Below, piece after piece: positions 25,337 through 32,734 of a stretch of DNA of 64,000 bases. Position 1 is the first letter of the stretch; every line of letters begins with the position of its first letter. Position numbers and translations under genes: made by a program. The DNA is from Bacillus sp. ISL-41 (GTDB lineage Bacteria; Bacillota; Bacilli; Bacillales; Cytobacillaceae). Below the pieces are notes generated by a model. It had not been told where the DNA came from, made no database searches, and saw only the letters and a list, made by a program, of their open reading frames with translations. The stretch spans positions 123,463 to 187,462 of the forward strand of contig NZ_JAGGQP010000027.1 in assembly GCF_018613235.1 (NCBI RefSeq), in the 5' to 3' direction.

Positions 25337-25750
25337 ATGGAATTTACTTACTATAATGAGAAGCTGATCGGACAATTGGAATATGGATTCCTTCCAATAT
25401 CCCCGAATACCGAGATGGGCTACAGGCCTATGGAACTGTTCGTATCCTCATTGACTGGATGCAGCACCTCGGTGCTCGCAAATATTCTAGCCAAGAAGAG
25501 AATAGACTATAAAAGAATTGACGTCGAAGTGACAGCAGTCCGAAATGCCAAAGAGGCCAACCGAATTGAGCAGTTGACATTCAATGTGGCCGTCCAGACT
25601 GATACAGAGGATAAGGCAAAGCAGGCTGATAAAATTGCCGGCCTTGTCCTGAAAAATTGCGGCATGATTCAATCTGTCATTGGAAGTATTAATATCCAAT
25701 ATCAGGTTGCTTTCACGCCAGACCAGCCAAAAAAAGGTGATGTTGCTTGA
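25337..25750 (+). CDS. OsmC-family protein
   Basis: A 137-residue OsmC/Ohr-superfamily protein with the two expected cysteines: Cys42 in SLTGCSTSVLANILAKKRI and Cys107 in KNCGMIQSV. OsmC-type proteins use a cysteine pair as a thiol peroxidase for organic hydroperoxides. The YhfA-like clade, with GYRPMELFVSSL, is less well understood and may act on persulfides. The ATG at 25337 follows GAAGGAGAG. It is fourth in the ccdA operon and overlaps the next gene by three bases. Confidence 0.85.
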   Translation: MEFTYYNEKLIGQLEYGFLPISPNTEMGYRPMELFVSSLTGCSTSVLANILAKKRIDYKRIDVEVTAVRNAKEANRIEQLTFNVAVQTDTEDKAKQADKIAGLVLKNCGMIQSVIGSINIQYQVAFTPDQPKKGDVA

Positions 25751-26358
25751 ACTATATAACATTGGGCAGGTTCACGCTGCCTGCAGATTTGCTTGCAGCG
25801 TTTGCCGCCATTTTTATCGGAGCCTTGATTTACCGTATCAAGGAAAAAAAGAGTATCGACGATTGGTTTTGGAACAGCTTCTTCATTTACATAGCGATTT
25901 ATAAACTCAGCTATGCAATCTTCAATTTTAAACTGTTCATCGATACCCCGTTCTCCCTTCTTTACTTTAACGGCGGTACAGAAGGCCAGATTCTAGCATT
26001 CCTGGGAATCGCAATATATTTATTTTGGCTAACAAAGAAAAAGGGCAATACCATCAAAGCTGGGGACTATCTCCCTGGATACTTTATATTCTTTTTACTG
26101 TATTGGACAGGATTATTTGCCTTTTCACAGGATTTCCTCGCCGCTGCAATCCAGGCCATCCTATTGGTGTTGTTCATTTTGTTTTACTTAAAGAACATAA
26201 AGCTTACTGCTGAGTACGCTATATTGTTCCTAATGCTAGAAGCACTGATACTTAGCCTTTATTCCAATTTACTGGCTGTGGAAAATCTGTTGATTTTCAC
26301 ACTCGGAATTTACTTAATCATTTTTCAGCGTTTTAATAAGGAGGAATTTCAGCATTGA
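25747..26358 (+). CDS. Six-helix membrane protein of unknown function
   Basis: A 203-residue hydrophobic protein with about six helices, starting at TTG in TTGA shared with the osmC stop. The beginning (YITLGRFTLPADLLAAFAAIFIGALIY) recalls the first helix of Lgt-type proteins, but the Lgt catalytic arginine/HGG motifs are absent. Membrane proteins of this kind are often encoded just before ResA/TlpA-type thioredoxins. Coupling to ccdA and resA suggests a part in extracytoplasmic redox chemistry, without a defined activity. Confidence 0.65.
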   Translation: MNYITLGRFTLPADLLAAFAAIFIGALIYRIKEKKSIDDWFWNSFFIYIAIYKLSYAIFNFKLFIDTPFSLLYFNGGTEGQILAFLGIAIYLFWLTKKKGNTIKAGDYLPGYFIFFLLYWTGLFAFSQDFLAAAIQAILLVLFILFYLKNIKLTAEYAILFLMLEALILSLYSNLLAVENLLIFTLGIYLIIFQRFNKEEFQH

Positions 26359-26942
26359 ATAAAAATCTTTTATCATTCGCAATTTTAGCACTGGCTGTTG
26401 TCATTTTGGTCGTGAATATCTGGAAACCAGGTTCAACAGAAAGCCAAAAAGATACAACAGCTCCATCAGGCGAATCAGTAGAAACAACTGAAGATATCCC
26501 AGGCGCGAAGCTGTCTTCGTTGCGTGAAGGCGCTGAGGCTCCTGATTTTGAGTTAACTACACTGGACGGTCAGCCTGCAAAGCTTTCAGATTACCGGGGC
26601 CAAAAAGTCATCTTGAACTTCTGGGCGACCTGGTGCCCTCCTTGTAAAGCAGAAATGCCGCATATGCAAAACTTTTATGAAGAACATAAAGATGATGGTG
26701 TGGAAATTCTGGCTGTTAACCTGACAAGCATGGATAAAGGTGTGGATGAAGTCCAGAAATTCGTCGATGAGTATGGCCTGACCTTCCCAATCCCACTTGA
26801 TGAAGAGGGAGATGCAGGAACGACATACCAGGCATTTACCATCCCAACCAGCTACATCCTTGATGAAAACGGCGTGATTATCAAGAAGATAGTTGGCCCG
26901 ATGGATGAGAACATGATGAAGGACCTTACCGGGGTAAAATAA
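26355..26942 (+). CDS. resA: ResA-like membrane-anchored thiol-disulfide oxidoreductase
   Basis: A 195-residue TlpA/ResA-type thioredoxin. One N-terminal anchor helix (about residues 5-21) is followed by an acidic linker and the thioredoxin fold, with active site Trp93-Cys94-Pro-Pro-Cys97 (FWATWCPPCKAEMP) and cis-Pro in TIPTSYIL. ResA reduces the apocytochrome c CXXCH cysteines outside the membrane, using electrons from CcdA. TTG at 26355 follows AAGGAGG. With ccdA in the same operon it forms the thioreduction arm of cytochrome c maturation, matching the upstream cytochromes. Confidence 0.9.
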   Translation: MNKNLLSFAILALAVVILVVNIWKPGSTESQKDTTAPSGESVETTEDIPGAKLSSLREGAEAPDFELTTLDGQPAKLSDYRGQKVILNFWATWCPPCKAEMPHMQNFYEEHKDDGVEILAVNLTSMDKGVDEVQKFVDEYGLTFPIPLDEEGDAGTTYQAFTIPTSYILDENGVIIKKIVGPMDENMMKDLTGVK

Positions 26943-26943
26943 A

Positions 26944-26976
26944 AAAAGTCGCGGCAGATGCCCGCGACTTTTCTTG
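26944..26976 (+). terminator. Terminator of the ccdA-resA operon
   Basis: AAAGTCGCGG and CCGCGACTTT form a strong stem, followed by TTCTTGTTT. The A-run before it could make it bidirectional. Confidence 0.85.
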
Positions 26977-26982
26977 TTTAAT

Positions 26983-27078
26983 GGACATTTTGATGATGCT
27001 TCACCCTTGAAATGTCCATTAAACCCTCTTTCTTGGACATTTTGGCTCTGCTCCGCCTTCGAAATGTCCATTAAACCA
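26983..27078. repeat. 52-bp palindromic repeat, two units
   Basis: GGACATTT at 26983 and 27035, and AAATGTCC at 27011 and 27063, recur exactly 52 bp apart. TGTC (27013) and GACA (27036) are separated by 19 bp, the same geometry as the large array at 11.2-12.0 kb and the array at the right edge. Each GGACATTT can also pair with the following AAATGTCC across 20 bp. It fills the gap between resA and the SoxB-like gene. Confidence 0.85.
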
Positions 27079-27085
27079 ATGGATC

Positions 27086-28543
27086 CTAGGTGCTTAGGAT
27101 TTTCGGTTCTTGATCTGCTTTGTATGTTCCCGTTTCTTTTAAAAATTGCTTAATAACATCTACTGCATGTACACCATGGTAGGTTTTATCAGCCTCTGCC
27201 CCTTTGAACAGCTGCTTACCTGCCCCTTTGAACAGCTGCTTACCTGCCCCGGCGATTTTGTATTTCTTTTTCAGATCAATTTCCTTCCCGCCAACAAGAA
27301 GCTTCTGAATTCTGTTCCCTTCCGGATTGTATGGCTTAAAGGACATGAATAATCCAGAGGACCTGAGAATATATCCGCCTTTTTGTTTGAACGGGTCTCT
27401 TGAGAACACCATCTCCAGATTCTTCTCGAGGGCATTCATCAGCCGCTCTCCTGTCATCTCAAGAGTGAACATTTCCGGGTTCGTCGGGATGATGGTATGC
27501 AGGTCATACTCGGTCAAATCCCCTGCCGGGACAGGCGTACCGTATCTCCAGCCATGTGAAAACGCCAATTCACTATTGTAGGCATGAAGATAGGCATCTG
27601 TAATCAATTGGTCCATCGGTGCTTCATTCAAGGTCATCCGGTGTAAAATCGACTCTGTCCTGCCGACGATATTCCCCCGTTCCTTACTGAATGGCTCTAA
27701 TAAATTAGCAATGATTCCCGACATTTCCTCGTCCTCAGAGAAGCTTTCGTCGATTGCCACCAATTCGTATCGATAGTCCTCCATTTTTCCGCCTTCGAGG
27801 GTGATCTCCAGTTTTCCAAGAAAGGATGCACTAGAACCAGCCTGGACGACGAGCGTATCATTGACAGTGATTGGTTCCTCCACCCGGTCATGGCTGTGGC
27901 CGGATAAGATGATATCAATTCCATCAACAAGCGTAGCCAATTCAACATCAAGCGGGAGACCCATATGGCTAAGCAGCACGATCAGATCCACGTTACCTTT
28001 TAATTCATCAACACATTGACTGGTCTCTTCCACCCCTTTTGAAAATTCCAGGCCTTTTGAAAAGCTAGCAGGCATGGTTTCGTCAACATACGGATAGGTA
28101 AGTCCAATGACACCTACCTTGATGCCATTGAGCTCTTTGATGATATATGGCTTTAAAAATGACTGATTGTCATTCTCCTCCTCTTTTACGTTGCATGCAA
28201 TAGTCGGAAAAGGAAGCTCTTCTACCAGTGAAGCTAATTGCTCCTTTCCGTAAGCAAAATCCCAGTTTCCAGGCACCCAGCCATCCAGCTCCATCTTTTT
28301 CAAAGCTGGCAAAATAGCTTCGCCTTTTGAAGCAACTAAAGGAAGTGTTCCATGAAAAAGATCGCCGCCATCAAGGAATAAGACATTCTCATTTTGCGAT
28401 TTAAGATCTTTGACATATTTGGCGATCCTCGGGAAACCACCTGTTTTACGCAATTCTGGCTGGTTCTCTTTCCAAAATAATTCGTGATGGAGTTCCAGGC
28501 TCCCATGTGTATCGTTTTGCTGGATTATCGTCAACTTCGTCAT
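27086..28543 (-). CDS. SoxB-like metallophosphoesterase (5'-nucleotidase family), cytosolic
   Basis: A 485-residue two-domain protein: an N-terminal metallophosphoesterase domain (QQNDTHGSLE, LDGGDLFHG, GNWDFAYG, LLSHMG, SGHSHD) and a C-terminal 5'-nucleotidase domain (about residues 300-480). Usual 5'-nucleotidases have GNH(E/D); here the histidine is Trp. That, with FSHGWRYGTPVPAGDLT and DPFKQKGGYILRSSGL, recalls SoxB thiosulfohydrolases. SoxB is periplasmic, but this protein has no signal peptide. It could hydrolyse a sulfur or phosphate ester in the cytosol. A 24-bp in-frame tandem duplication (27196-27243) doubles GAGKQLFK. ATG at 28543 follows GGAGGAG. Confidence 0.75.
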   Translation of the reverse strand: MTKLTIIQQNDTHGSLELHHELFWKENQPELRKTGGFPRIAKYVKDLKSQNENVLFLDGGDLFHGTLPLVASKGEAILPALKKMELDGWVPGNWDFAYGKEQLASLVEELPFPTIACNVKEEENDNQSFLKPYIIKELNGIKVGVIGLTYPYVDETMPASFSKGLEFSKGVEETSQCVDELKGNVDLIVLLSHMGLPLDVELATLVDGIDIILSGHSHDRVEEPITVNDTLVVQAGSSASFLGKLEITLEGGKMEDYRYELVAIDESFSEDEEMSGIIANLLEPFSKERGNIVGRTESILHRMTLNEAPMDQLITDAYLHAYNSELAFSHGWRYGTPVPAGDLTEYDLHTIIPTNPEMFTLEMTGERLMNALEKNLEMVFSRDPFKQKGGYILRSSGLFMSFKPYNPEGNRIQKLLVGGKEIDLKKKYKIAGAGKQLFKGAGKQLFKGAEADKTYHGVHAVDVIKQFLKETGTYKADQEPKILST

Positions 28544-28561
28544 AGTATCCTCTCCTCCATT

Positions 28562-28617
28562 GAAAGCTGTTTCCATAAGCGTCCTGTTATGCATGAAGCT
28601 TATGGAAACAGCCTTTC
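28562..28617 (-). promoter_or_regulatory. Strong hairpin in the leader of the SoxB-like gene
   Basis: GAAAGCTGTTTCCATAAGC (28562-28580) pairs with GCTTATGGAAACAG-C-CTTTC (28598-28617), 19 bp with one bulge and a 17-base loop. On the transcript it ends 5 bp before the GGAGGAG ribosome site, so it may control translation or be an operator or terminator for upstream transcription. Confidence 0.65.
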
Positions 28618-28626
28618 ATTTTATAT

Positions 28627-28809
28627 GCTTTGTTAACTTCGGCTGTTTTTTTTCGTTCCAGGCGCTTCGCTTTCCGCGGGCTGGCGCTGAGCCTCCTCGT
28701 CGCTTCGCTCCTGCGGAGTCTCATCTGACCAGCTAATCCCGCAGGAGTCTATGCGCCTTCCACTTCAATAAACAGGACTTTAAAACGCAAATGGGCTTTA
28801 ACAGAGCCG
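28627..28809. mobile_element. MITE-like palindromic element, copy A
   Basis: A 183-bp non-coding element. Its ends GCTTTGTTAA and TTTAACAGAGCC are near inverted repeats. The inside holds TTCGTTCCAGGCGCTTCGCT and TTCCGCGGGC, mirrored by CCCGCAGGAGTCT and GCGCCTTCCAC. A second copy with the same order of blocks is at 61690-61876. It encodes no protein and looks like a dispersed Bacillaceae repeat. Confidence 0.75.
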
Positions 28810-28863
28810 AACTTAAAAAAGATTTGCAAGTTCATAAATACCCAACTGTATTTTTCTTTTGGT

Positions 28864-28902
28864 AAAAAAAGGGACACCTTTGTTTTAAGGTGCCCCTTTT
28901 TT
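28864..28902 (-). terminator. Terminator of the second persulfide operon
   Basis: AAAAGGG-AC-ACCTT pairs with AAGGT-GC-CCCTTTT; on the minus strand a T7 run follows. Confidence 0.85.
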
Positions 28903-28947
28903 ACAAAGCTTAGCGTCTTTTCTCTTGAATCGCTTTCGCTTTTCTTT

Positions 28948-30069
28948 TTATCTTACTGCGCAACGGTTCGGACCGATTTCCATTTCCCGCTGTTCTTCGA
29001 TGTCCGGGTTGATTTTCCCCATATTCATCTGCCTTATTTCCTGGTAGGAGTTAGGCTGAGGCGGAAGGTTTTCGGTTACGGTCTTCCTGAACGTATCTTC
29101 ACTGTCGATTTGCAATCCGTGGTTCTCGGCGTACAGTACGCCAAGTTTTTCGGAAACGCTGCCGTCATCATTCATCTCATTGATTCCCATATAGTGGGCA
29201 GGCAGGACAAGCAATTCATCCGCAAGTTCTTTATAGCGCTTGTATAAAGTATTCCTCAAGTCGCCTACCCAGTCCTGAGCCAGCCCGGCTAAGTCAGGGC
29301 GTCCGATTGAGTCGATGAACAGAATGTCGCCCGTCAGCAGATATTGGTCATCAATGATGAACGAAGTACTTCCGATCGTATGACCAGGAGAGTACAAAGC
29401 CTGGACCACGGTGTTTCCAACCTTAATTTCATCGCCATCCTGAAGTGGTTCATATTGGAATGTCACTTCTTCTGCATCTTTAGGCGGAAGGTAATATTTT
29501 GCTCCCACTTTATCAGCAAGCTTCTTACCGCCGGAAATATGGTCAGCATGGAGGTGGGTATCAAGCAGGGCTACCAGCTTGAAGTCCTTGCCTGACATGA
29601 ATTCCTCATACTGTTCAATCATCCGGTTTGTATCGATGATTGCAGCCTCGCCATTTGATTCAACGAGGTAGGAAAGACAGCCTTTCCCGATACGGACGAA
29701 TTGATAAAGCGTTCCGCCATTTTTCAGGTCACCGATCTTGATAGGCTCTAAATGTTCACTCCAGGCCTTCATGCCGCCCTCGATAGAGTAAACATTCGTA
29801 TAGCCGGCCTCTTCAATTTGTTCGGCAACGAATTCTGACGAGCCACCTTTTGCACATACGACGTAAATTTCCTGATCCTTCGGCAAAACATCCTTAACGG
29901 GATCCACACCTTCAAGCAGGTCAAAATACGGCGTATTATGGACTTTTACATTACGGCCTTCGATTTTCCAATCATCGAAGTCATCTGTATTTCTTGTATC
30001 AAGGATAAACAGGTCTTCATGGTTAATGACTTTTCGAGCTAATTCTTTTGCTGTGATTGTCTGTACCAT
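28948..30069 (-). CDS. Rhodanese-persulfide dioxygenase fusion, second copy
   Basis: A 373-residue paralogue of the protein at 13235-14356, of identical length and with the same ending (NRCAVR). The rhodanese domain has Cys72 (VVCAKGGSS). The metallo-beta-lactamase-fold domain has THLHADH (His172, His174, Asp176, His177). Predicted activity is oxidation of low-molecular-weight persulfide to sulfite, with rhodanese-linked sulfur transfer. The N-terminal halves differ more than the C-terminal halves, so partner or substrate specificity may differ. It is last in the second operon, 26 bp after the DsrE-like gene. Confidence 0.9.
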   Translation of the reverse strand: MVQTITAKELARKVINHEDLFILDTRNTDDFDDWKIEGRNVKVHNTPYFDLLEGVDPVKDVLPKDQEIYVVCAKGGSSEFVAEQIEEAGYTNVYSIEGGMKAWSEHLEPIKIGDLKNGGTLYQFVRIGKGCLSYLVESNGEAAIIDTNRMIEQYEEFMSGKDFKLVALLDTHLHADHISGGKKLADKVGAKYYLPPKDAEEVTFQYEPLQDGDEIKVGNTVVQALYSPGHTIGSTSFIIDDQYLLTGDILFIDSIGRPDLAGLAQDWVGDLRNTLYKRYKELADELLVLPAHYMGINEMNDDGSVSEKLGVLYAENHGLQIDSEDTFRKTVTENLPPQPNSYQEIRQMNMGKINPDIEEQREMEIGPNRCAVR

Positions 30070-30095
30070 TTCATTCCTCCTGTTATACTTTGAAT

Positions 30096-30485
30096 TTAGA
30101 ACGTCAATGTAATGTTTGCATCGCTTGCGAAGTGAAGGAATGAAGCCGCTCCGCCAACGTCAATGCCATCGACGAACTGGTCTTTTTGAAGAGACATAAC
30201 ATCCATTGTCATCTGGCAGGCAATCATTTTGACGCCCATTTCTGCTGCCATTTCAACTAGCTGCTCTACAGGAGGAACGTTTTCTCTTGCGAACCCTTCC
30301 TGGAAGTGCTCAGTTCCTGCTGGCATAGGAAGCTGTTTATGCGCTTCCTTATGGATCAGGTTAAGCCCTTCAAACGTGAAGAAAATCCCTACTTCTGCAT
30401 CTGTTGCTGCTGCCGCAGTCGCGATATTGAATACTTTGTATGCGTCGAACATTCCGCCGTTAGAGGCGATGATAGCTACTTTCAT
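30096..30485 (-). CDS. DsrE-family sulfurtransferase, second copy
   Basis: A 129-residue DsrE2-like protein. The conserved cysteine is Cys90 in [12 protein letters not shown], equivalent to Cys120 of the protein at 15007-15486. It lacks the longer insertion of that homologue and is about 30 residues shorter. It is predicted to carry sulfur between TusA/rhodanese proteins and the dioxygenase. The ATG at 30485 follows AAGGAGG, 14 bp after the TusA-rhodanese gene, inside a three-gene operon. Confidence 0.88.
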   Translation of the reverse strand: MKVAIIASNGGMFDAYKVFNIATAAAATDAEVGIFFTFEGLNLIHKEAHKQLPMPAGTEHFQEGFARENVPPVEQLVEMAAEMGVKMIACQMTMDVMSLQKDQFVDGIDVGGAASFLHFASDANITLTF

Positions 30486-30499
30486 TTTTTGGTTCCTCC

Positions 30500-31078
30500 T
30501 TATTTTTCAACTGATGTTTCCGTCGGGCCTGTCCAGTCCTTCATGCCGGAAACAACATTAATTGGTTTCTTGAATCCTTTTTCAGCAAGCTTCTTCGCTG
30601 CCATATCACTTCTTGATCCAGAGCGGCAAATGATGTAGACATCCTCTTGAGGATCCAATTCATTAAAACGCTGCTCTAGTTCTCCAAGTGGAATTGATTT
30701 TGCATTCGGAATATGCCCAAAAGCGTATTCAGCTGATTCTCTTACATCAAGAACCGTTATTTTTTCATTGCCTTCCAGCTTTGCAAGCACTTCTTCAAGT
30801 GTTGCTGTATGCGGGTGTGGCGATTCATTGTTCAGTTCATCTTCACTGGCTTTGCGCAGATAGTGCTTAAGCACATCTCCATCAGTGATCGTACCGAGGT
30901 ATTGATTGCCAGTACTTTCAGCCCATGCTTTTAAATCGGTTGTTGAACCTTTATCTGTAGCCTGTACTTCAATAACCTGGCCAGGCTCTAGCTCATTCAT
31001 GGTTTTCTTCGTCTTGACAATAGGCATCGGGCACGCAAGACCTTTTGCGTCCAGTACTTTATCCGCAGAAATTGACAT
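30500..31078 (-). CDS. TusA-rhodanese fusion protein, second copy
   Basis: A 192-residue paralogue of the protein at 14401-14979. The TusA domain has Cys16 (DAKGLACPMPI) and the rhodanese domain Cys151 (IICRSGSRSDM). It is probably a sulfur relay handling protein and thiol persulfides. It is first in the second operon, so here the order is TusA-rhodanese, DsrE, dioxygenase, while the first operon begins with DsrE. The ATG at 31078 follows AAGGGGG. Upstream are a promoter and a WTACC-N6-GGTAW repeat. Confidence 0.9.
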   Translation of the reverse strand: MSISADKVLDAKGLACPMPIVKTKKTMNELEPGQVIEVQATDKGSTTDLKAWAESTGNQYLGTITDGDVLKHYLRKASEDELNNESPHPHTATLEEVLAKLEGNEKITVLDVRESAEYAFGHIPNAKSIPLGELEQRFNELDPQEDVYIICRSGSRSDMAAKKLAEKGFKKPINVVSGMKDWTGPTETSVEK

Positions 31079-31152
31079 AGTAATCCCCCTTCCTACACTT
31101 TAGTATTTATGAATTCGCGGAATCCATACTGCAAAAATACTCCCTAGTTTAT

Positions 31153-31168
31153 ATACCTCCTACGGTAA
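31153..31168 (-). promoter_or_regulatory. Operator-like inverted repeat (ATACC-N6-GGTAA)
   Basis: ATACC-TCCTAC-GGTAA, one base from a perfect repeat, lies 13 bp downstream of the -10 element of the second persulfide operon. It is the counterpart of the sites at 15576 and 22652. Confidence 0.65.
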
Positions 31169-31181
31169 AAACTATGCGTAT

Positions 31182-31210
31182 ATTGTAAAAAAAATAAAAA
31201 AAAACAGCAA
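31182..31210 (-). promoter_or_regulatory. Promoter of the second persulfide operon
   Basis: On the minus strand TTGCTG (31210-31205) and TACAAT (31187-31182) are 17 bp apart. The -35 lies inside the terminator stem of the upstream gene. Confidence 0.55.
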
Positions 31211-31233
31211 CCATTTTGCCTTGGCTGCTGTTT
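31196..31233 (-). terminator. Terminator after the IGxMADRI-repeat gene
   Basis: AACAGCAGCC and GGTTGCTGTT pair on the minus strand and a long T-run follows. Confidence 0.85.
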
Positions 31234-31238
31234 CCTGG

Positions 31239-31607
31239 TTATTCTTTGCCAAAATAGGTATTTGGATAAGACTGGTATGGATTGGCGTATCCGCCCCTGC
31301 TCAGCCATGGAATATAGCTCACCGGGTTCACACTGATTGCATACCTGAACATATTGTTCATCATACTGTCCATACCCATAAAACTCATGTTCATCCCCAT
31401 ATACATGGCCTCGATAGTGTTAAACTGGGACAGTTCAACTACATAGACGATTCGGTCTGCCATAACTCCAATTTGCCCTTCTGTCCATAAAATCCTGTCT
31501 GCCATGAAGCCAATTTGATCTTCTGTATATAAAACTCCTTCTAATGCTTGCGTAAATGTGTCAGCACCCATTTGACCCACATACACGATGGCTCTGCTAG
31601 TTGCCAT
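31239..31607 (-). CDS. Uncharacterised protein with IGxMADRI repeats
   Basis: A 122-residue protein without a signal peptide. It has near-tandem heptad-like repeats, LYTEDQIGFMADRI and LWTEGQIGVMADRI, then a methionine-rich stretch (YMGMNMSFMGMDSMMNNMF) and a Tyr/Pro/Gly-rich tail (GGYANPYQSYPNTYFGKE). Similar IGxMADRI repeats occur in unstudied bacterial proteins, and I know no assigned function. The ATG at 31607 is 8 bp after GGGAGG; an ATG and GTG just upstream are too close to it. A structural or envelope/spore-associated role is only a guess. Confidence 0.6.
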   Translation of the reverse strand: MATSRAIVYVGQMGADTFTQALEGVLYTEDQIGFMADRILWTEGQIGVMADRIVYVVELSQFNTIEAMYMGMNMSFMGMDSMMNNMFRYAISVNPVSYIPWLSRGGYANPYQSYPNTYFGKE

Positions 31608-31705
31608 CTGCATCACCTCCCAATAGTCAGGATATGTACCCCTGGGAGGATGGTGTCTGGCTATTTAAATAGGGTATGACTGCTAATGATTCAAGGCTGC
31701 TGCTC

Positions 31706-32734
31706 TTATTGCTCAATCCTCCCGTTAACCAGCAATCTTTTCCATGTCCTGCCTCCGTCCTCAGACTCATAAAGGTCGTTAAGGATGGTCATGAAAGCGA
31801 TTCTTCTCTCCTGGCGCGGGTCTGCGGCTATATATGTAATCGGGTTATCATAATTAAGGTGCGGGATTGTAAGGTTTTCCGCCTTCCCTCTATCTTCGTC
31901 ATCAAGCCTGAACAGTTGGATTGTTTGCTGATGAACCGGAGAGATATATAGAGATTCCCTTGAAAACGCTACTGCTGTTACCAGCTCAAATTCACCGGCT
32001 CTCTTCACATTTTTTCCATAATTATCCGTGATGAAGACACCTTCCTTTGTAGCCATTGCAAAGGTACCGCCTTTGTCAGGATGAACTGCCATCATTCCTA
32101 GTGTACTTGACTCCAGGCCATCCAACTCAACAGGCTCCCAGCTGCTGGCATGATCCCTGGATAGATAGACACCCCTTTCCAGCTTTGAATTGGGCTCTTC
32201 ATTGATTAGATACAGGCTGCTGTTGCTGTAGCCAGCGGAAAGGAAGTGGAAATCACTTTCGCCATAAAAAGCGATTTTCTCAAGTGTCCTGCCCTTGTCC
32301 GTACTTTCTACAAGGCCAAGCGGATCCTTTAAATTCGAACCTTTTTCCGGATGTCCACTTGCAAAAAAACCATCTTCAGTTGCCTGAAACCCCATATAGT
32401 CATGATTTTGCCCGGCAGTTTCCAGCCATTCCCCATTTCTGTATATCCTCAAGCCATTGTGGGTGGCAACATATAGGCTCTCATCATTACCTGGATATCC
32501 AATTCCATGTACATGCTCTATTTTTTGCCCTGACGCTTTTCTGATAAATTCTTCATCAGGGATATCGCTCGTTATGTCCTCTTCCATGCTCTGCTGGTTT
32601 TCCGCTTGTTCCTTTGTTTCCTTCTTTTCCTGCATTTCCTGTTTATCCTGCGTTTCCTCCTGGTCCGCACAGCCTGTCAAAATCAGCGCCATGAAAGCGA
32701 ATGCTGTGGCTATAAGCTTGTTTCGATGACTCAT
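31706..32734 (-). CDS. BNR-repeat beta-propeller lipoprotein (F510_1955-type)
   Basis: A 342-residue lipoprotein. The signal peptide ends in LILTGC (Cys22), followed by a Glu/Gln/Lys-rich linker (about residues 24-55). The rest is a BNR/sialidase-like propeller with blade motifs such as GLVESTDKGRTLEKI, VYLSRDHASSWEPV and LYESEDGGRTWKRL. Related Bacillus proteins are annotated as glycosylhydrolase-like, but catalytic residues are not evident. It overlaps the upstream TVP38-type gene by four bases (ATGA), so the pair is cotranslated at the cell surface. Confidence 0.72.
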   Translation of the reverse strand: MSHRNKLIATAFAFMALILTGCADQEETQDKQEMQEKKETKEQAENQQSMEEDITSDIPDEEFIRKASGQKIEHVHGIGYPGNDESLYVATHNGLRIYRNGEWLETAGQNHDYMGFQATEDGFFASGHPEKGSNLKDPLGLVESTDKGRTLEKIAFYGESDFHFLSAGYSNSSLYLINEEPNSKLERGVYLSRDHASSWEPVELDGLESSTLGMMAVHPDKGGTFAMATKEGVFITDNYGKNVKRAGEFELVTAVAFSRESLYISPVHQQTIQLFRLDDEDRGKAENLTIPHLNYDNPITYIAADPRQERRIAFMTILNDLYESEDGGRTWKRLLVNGRIEQ

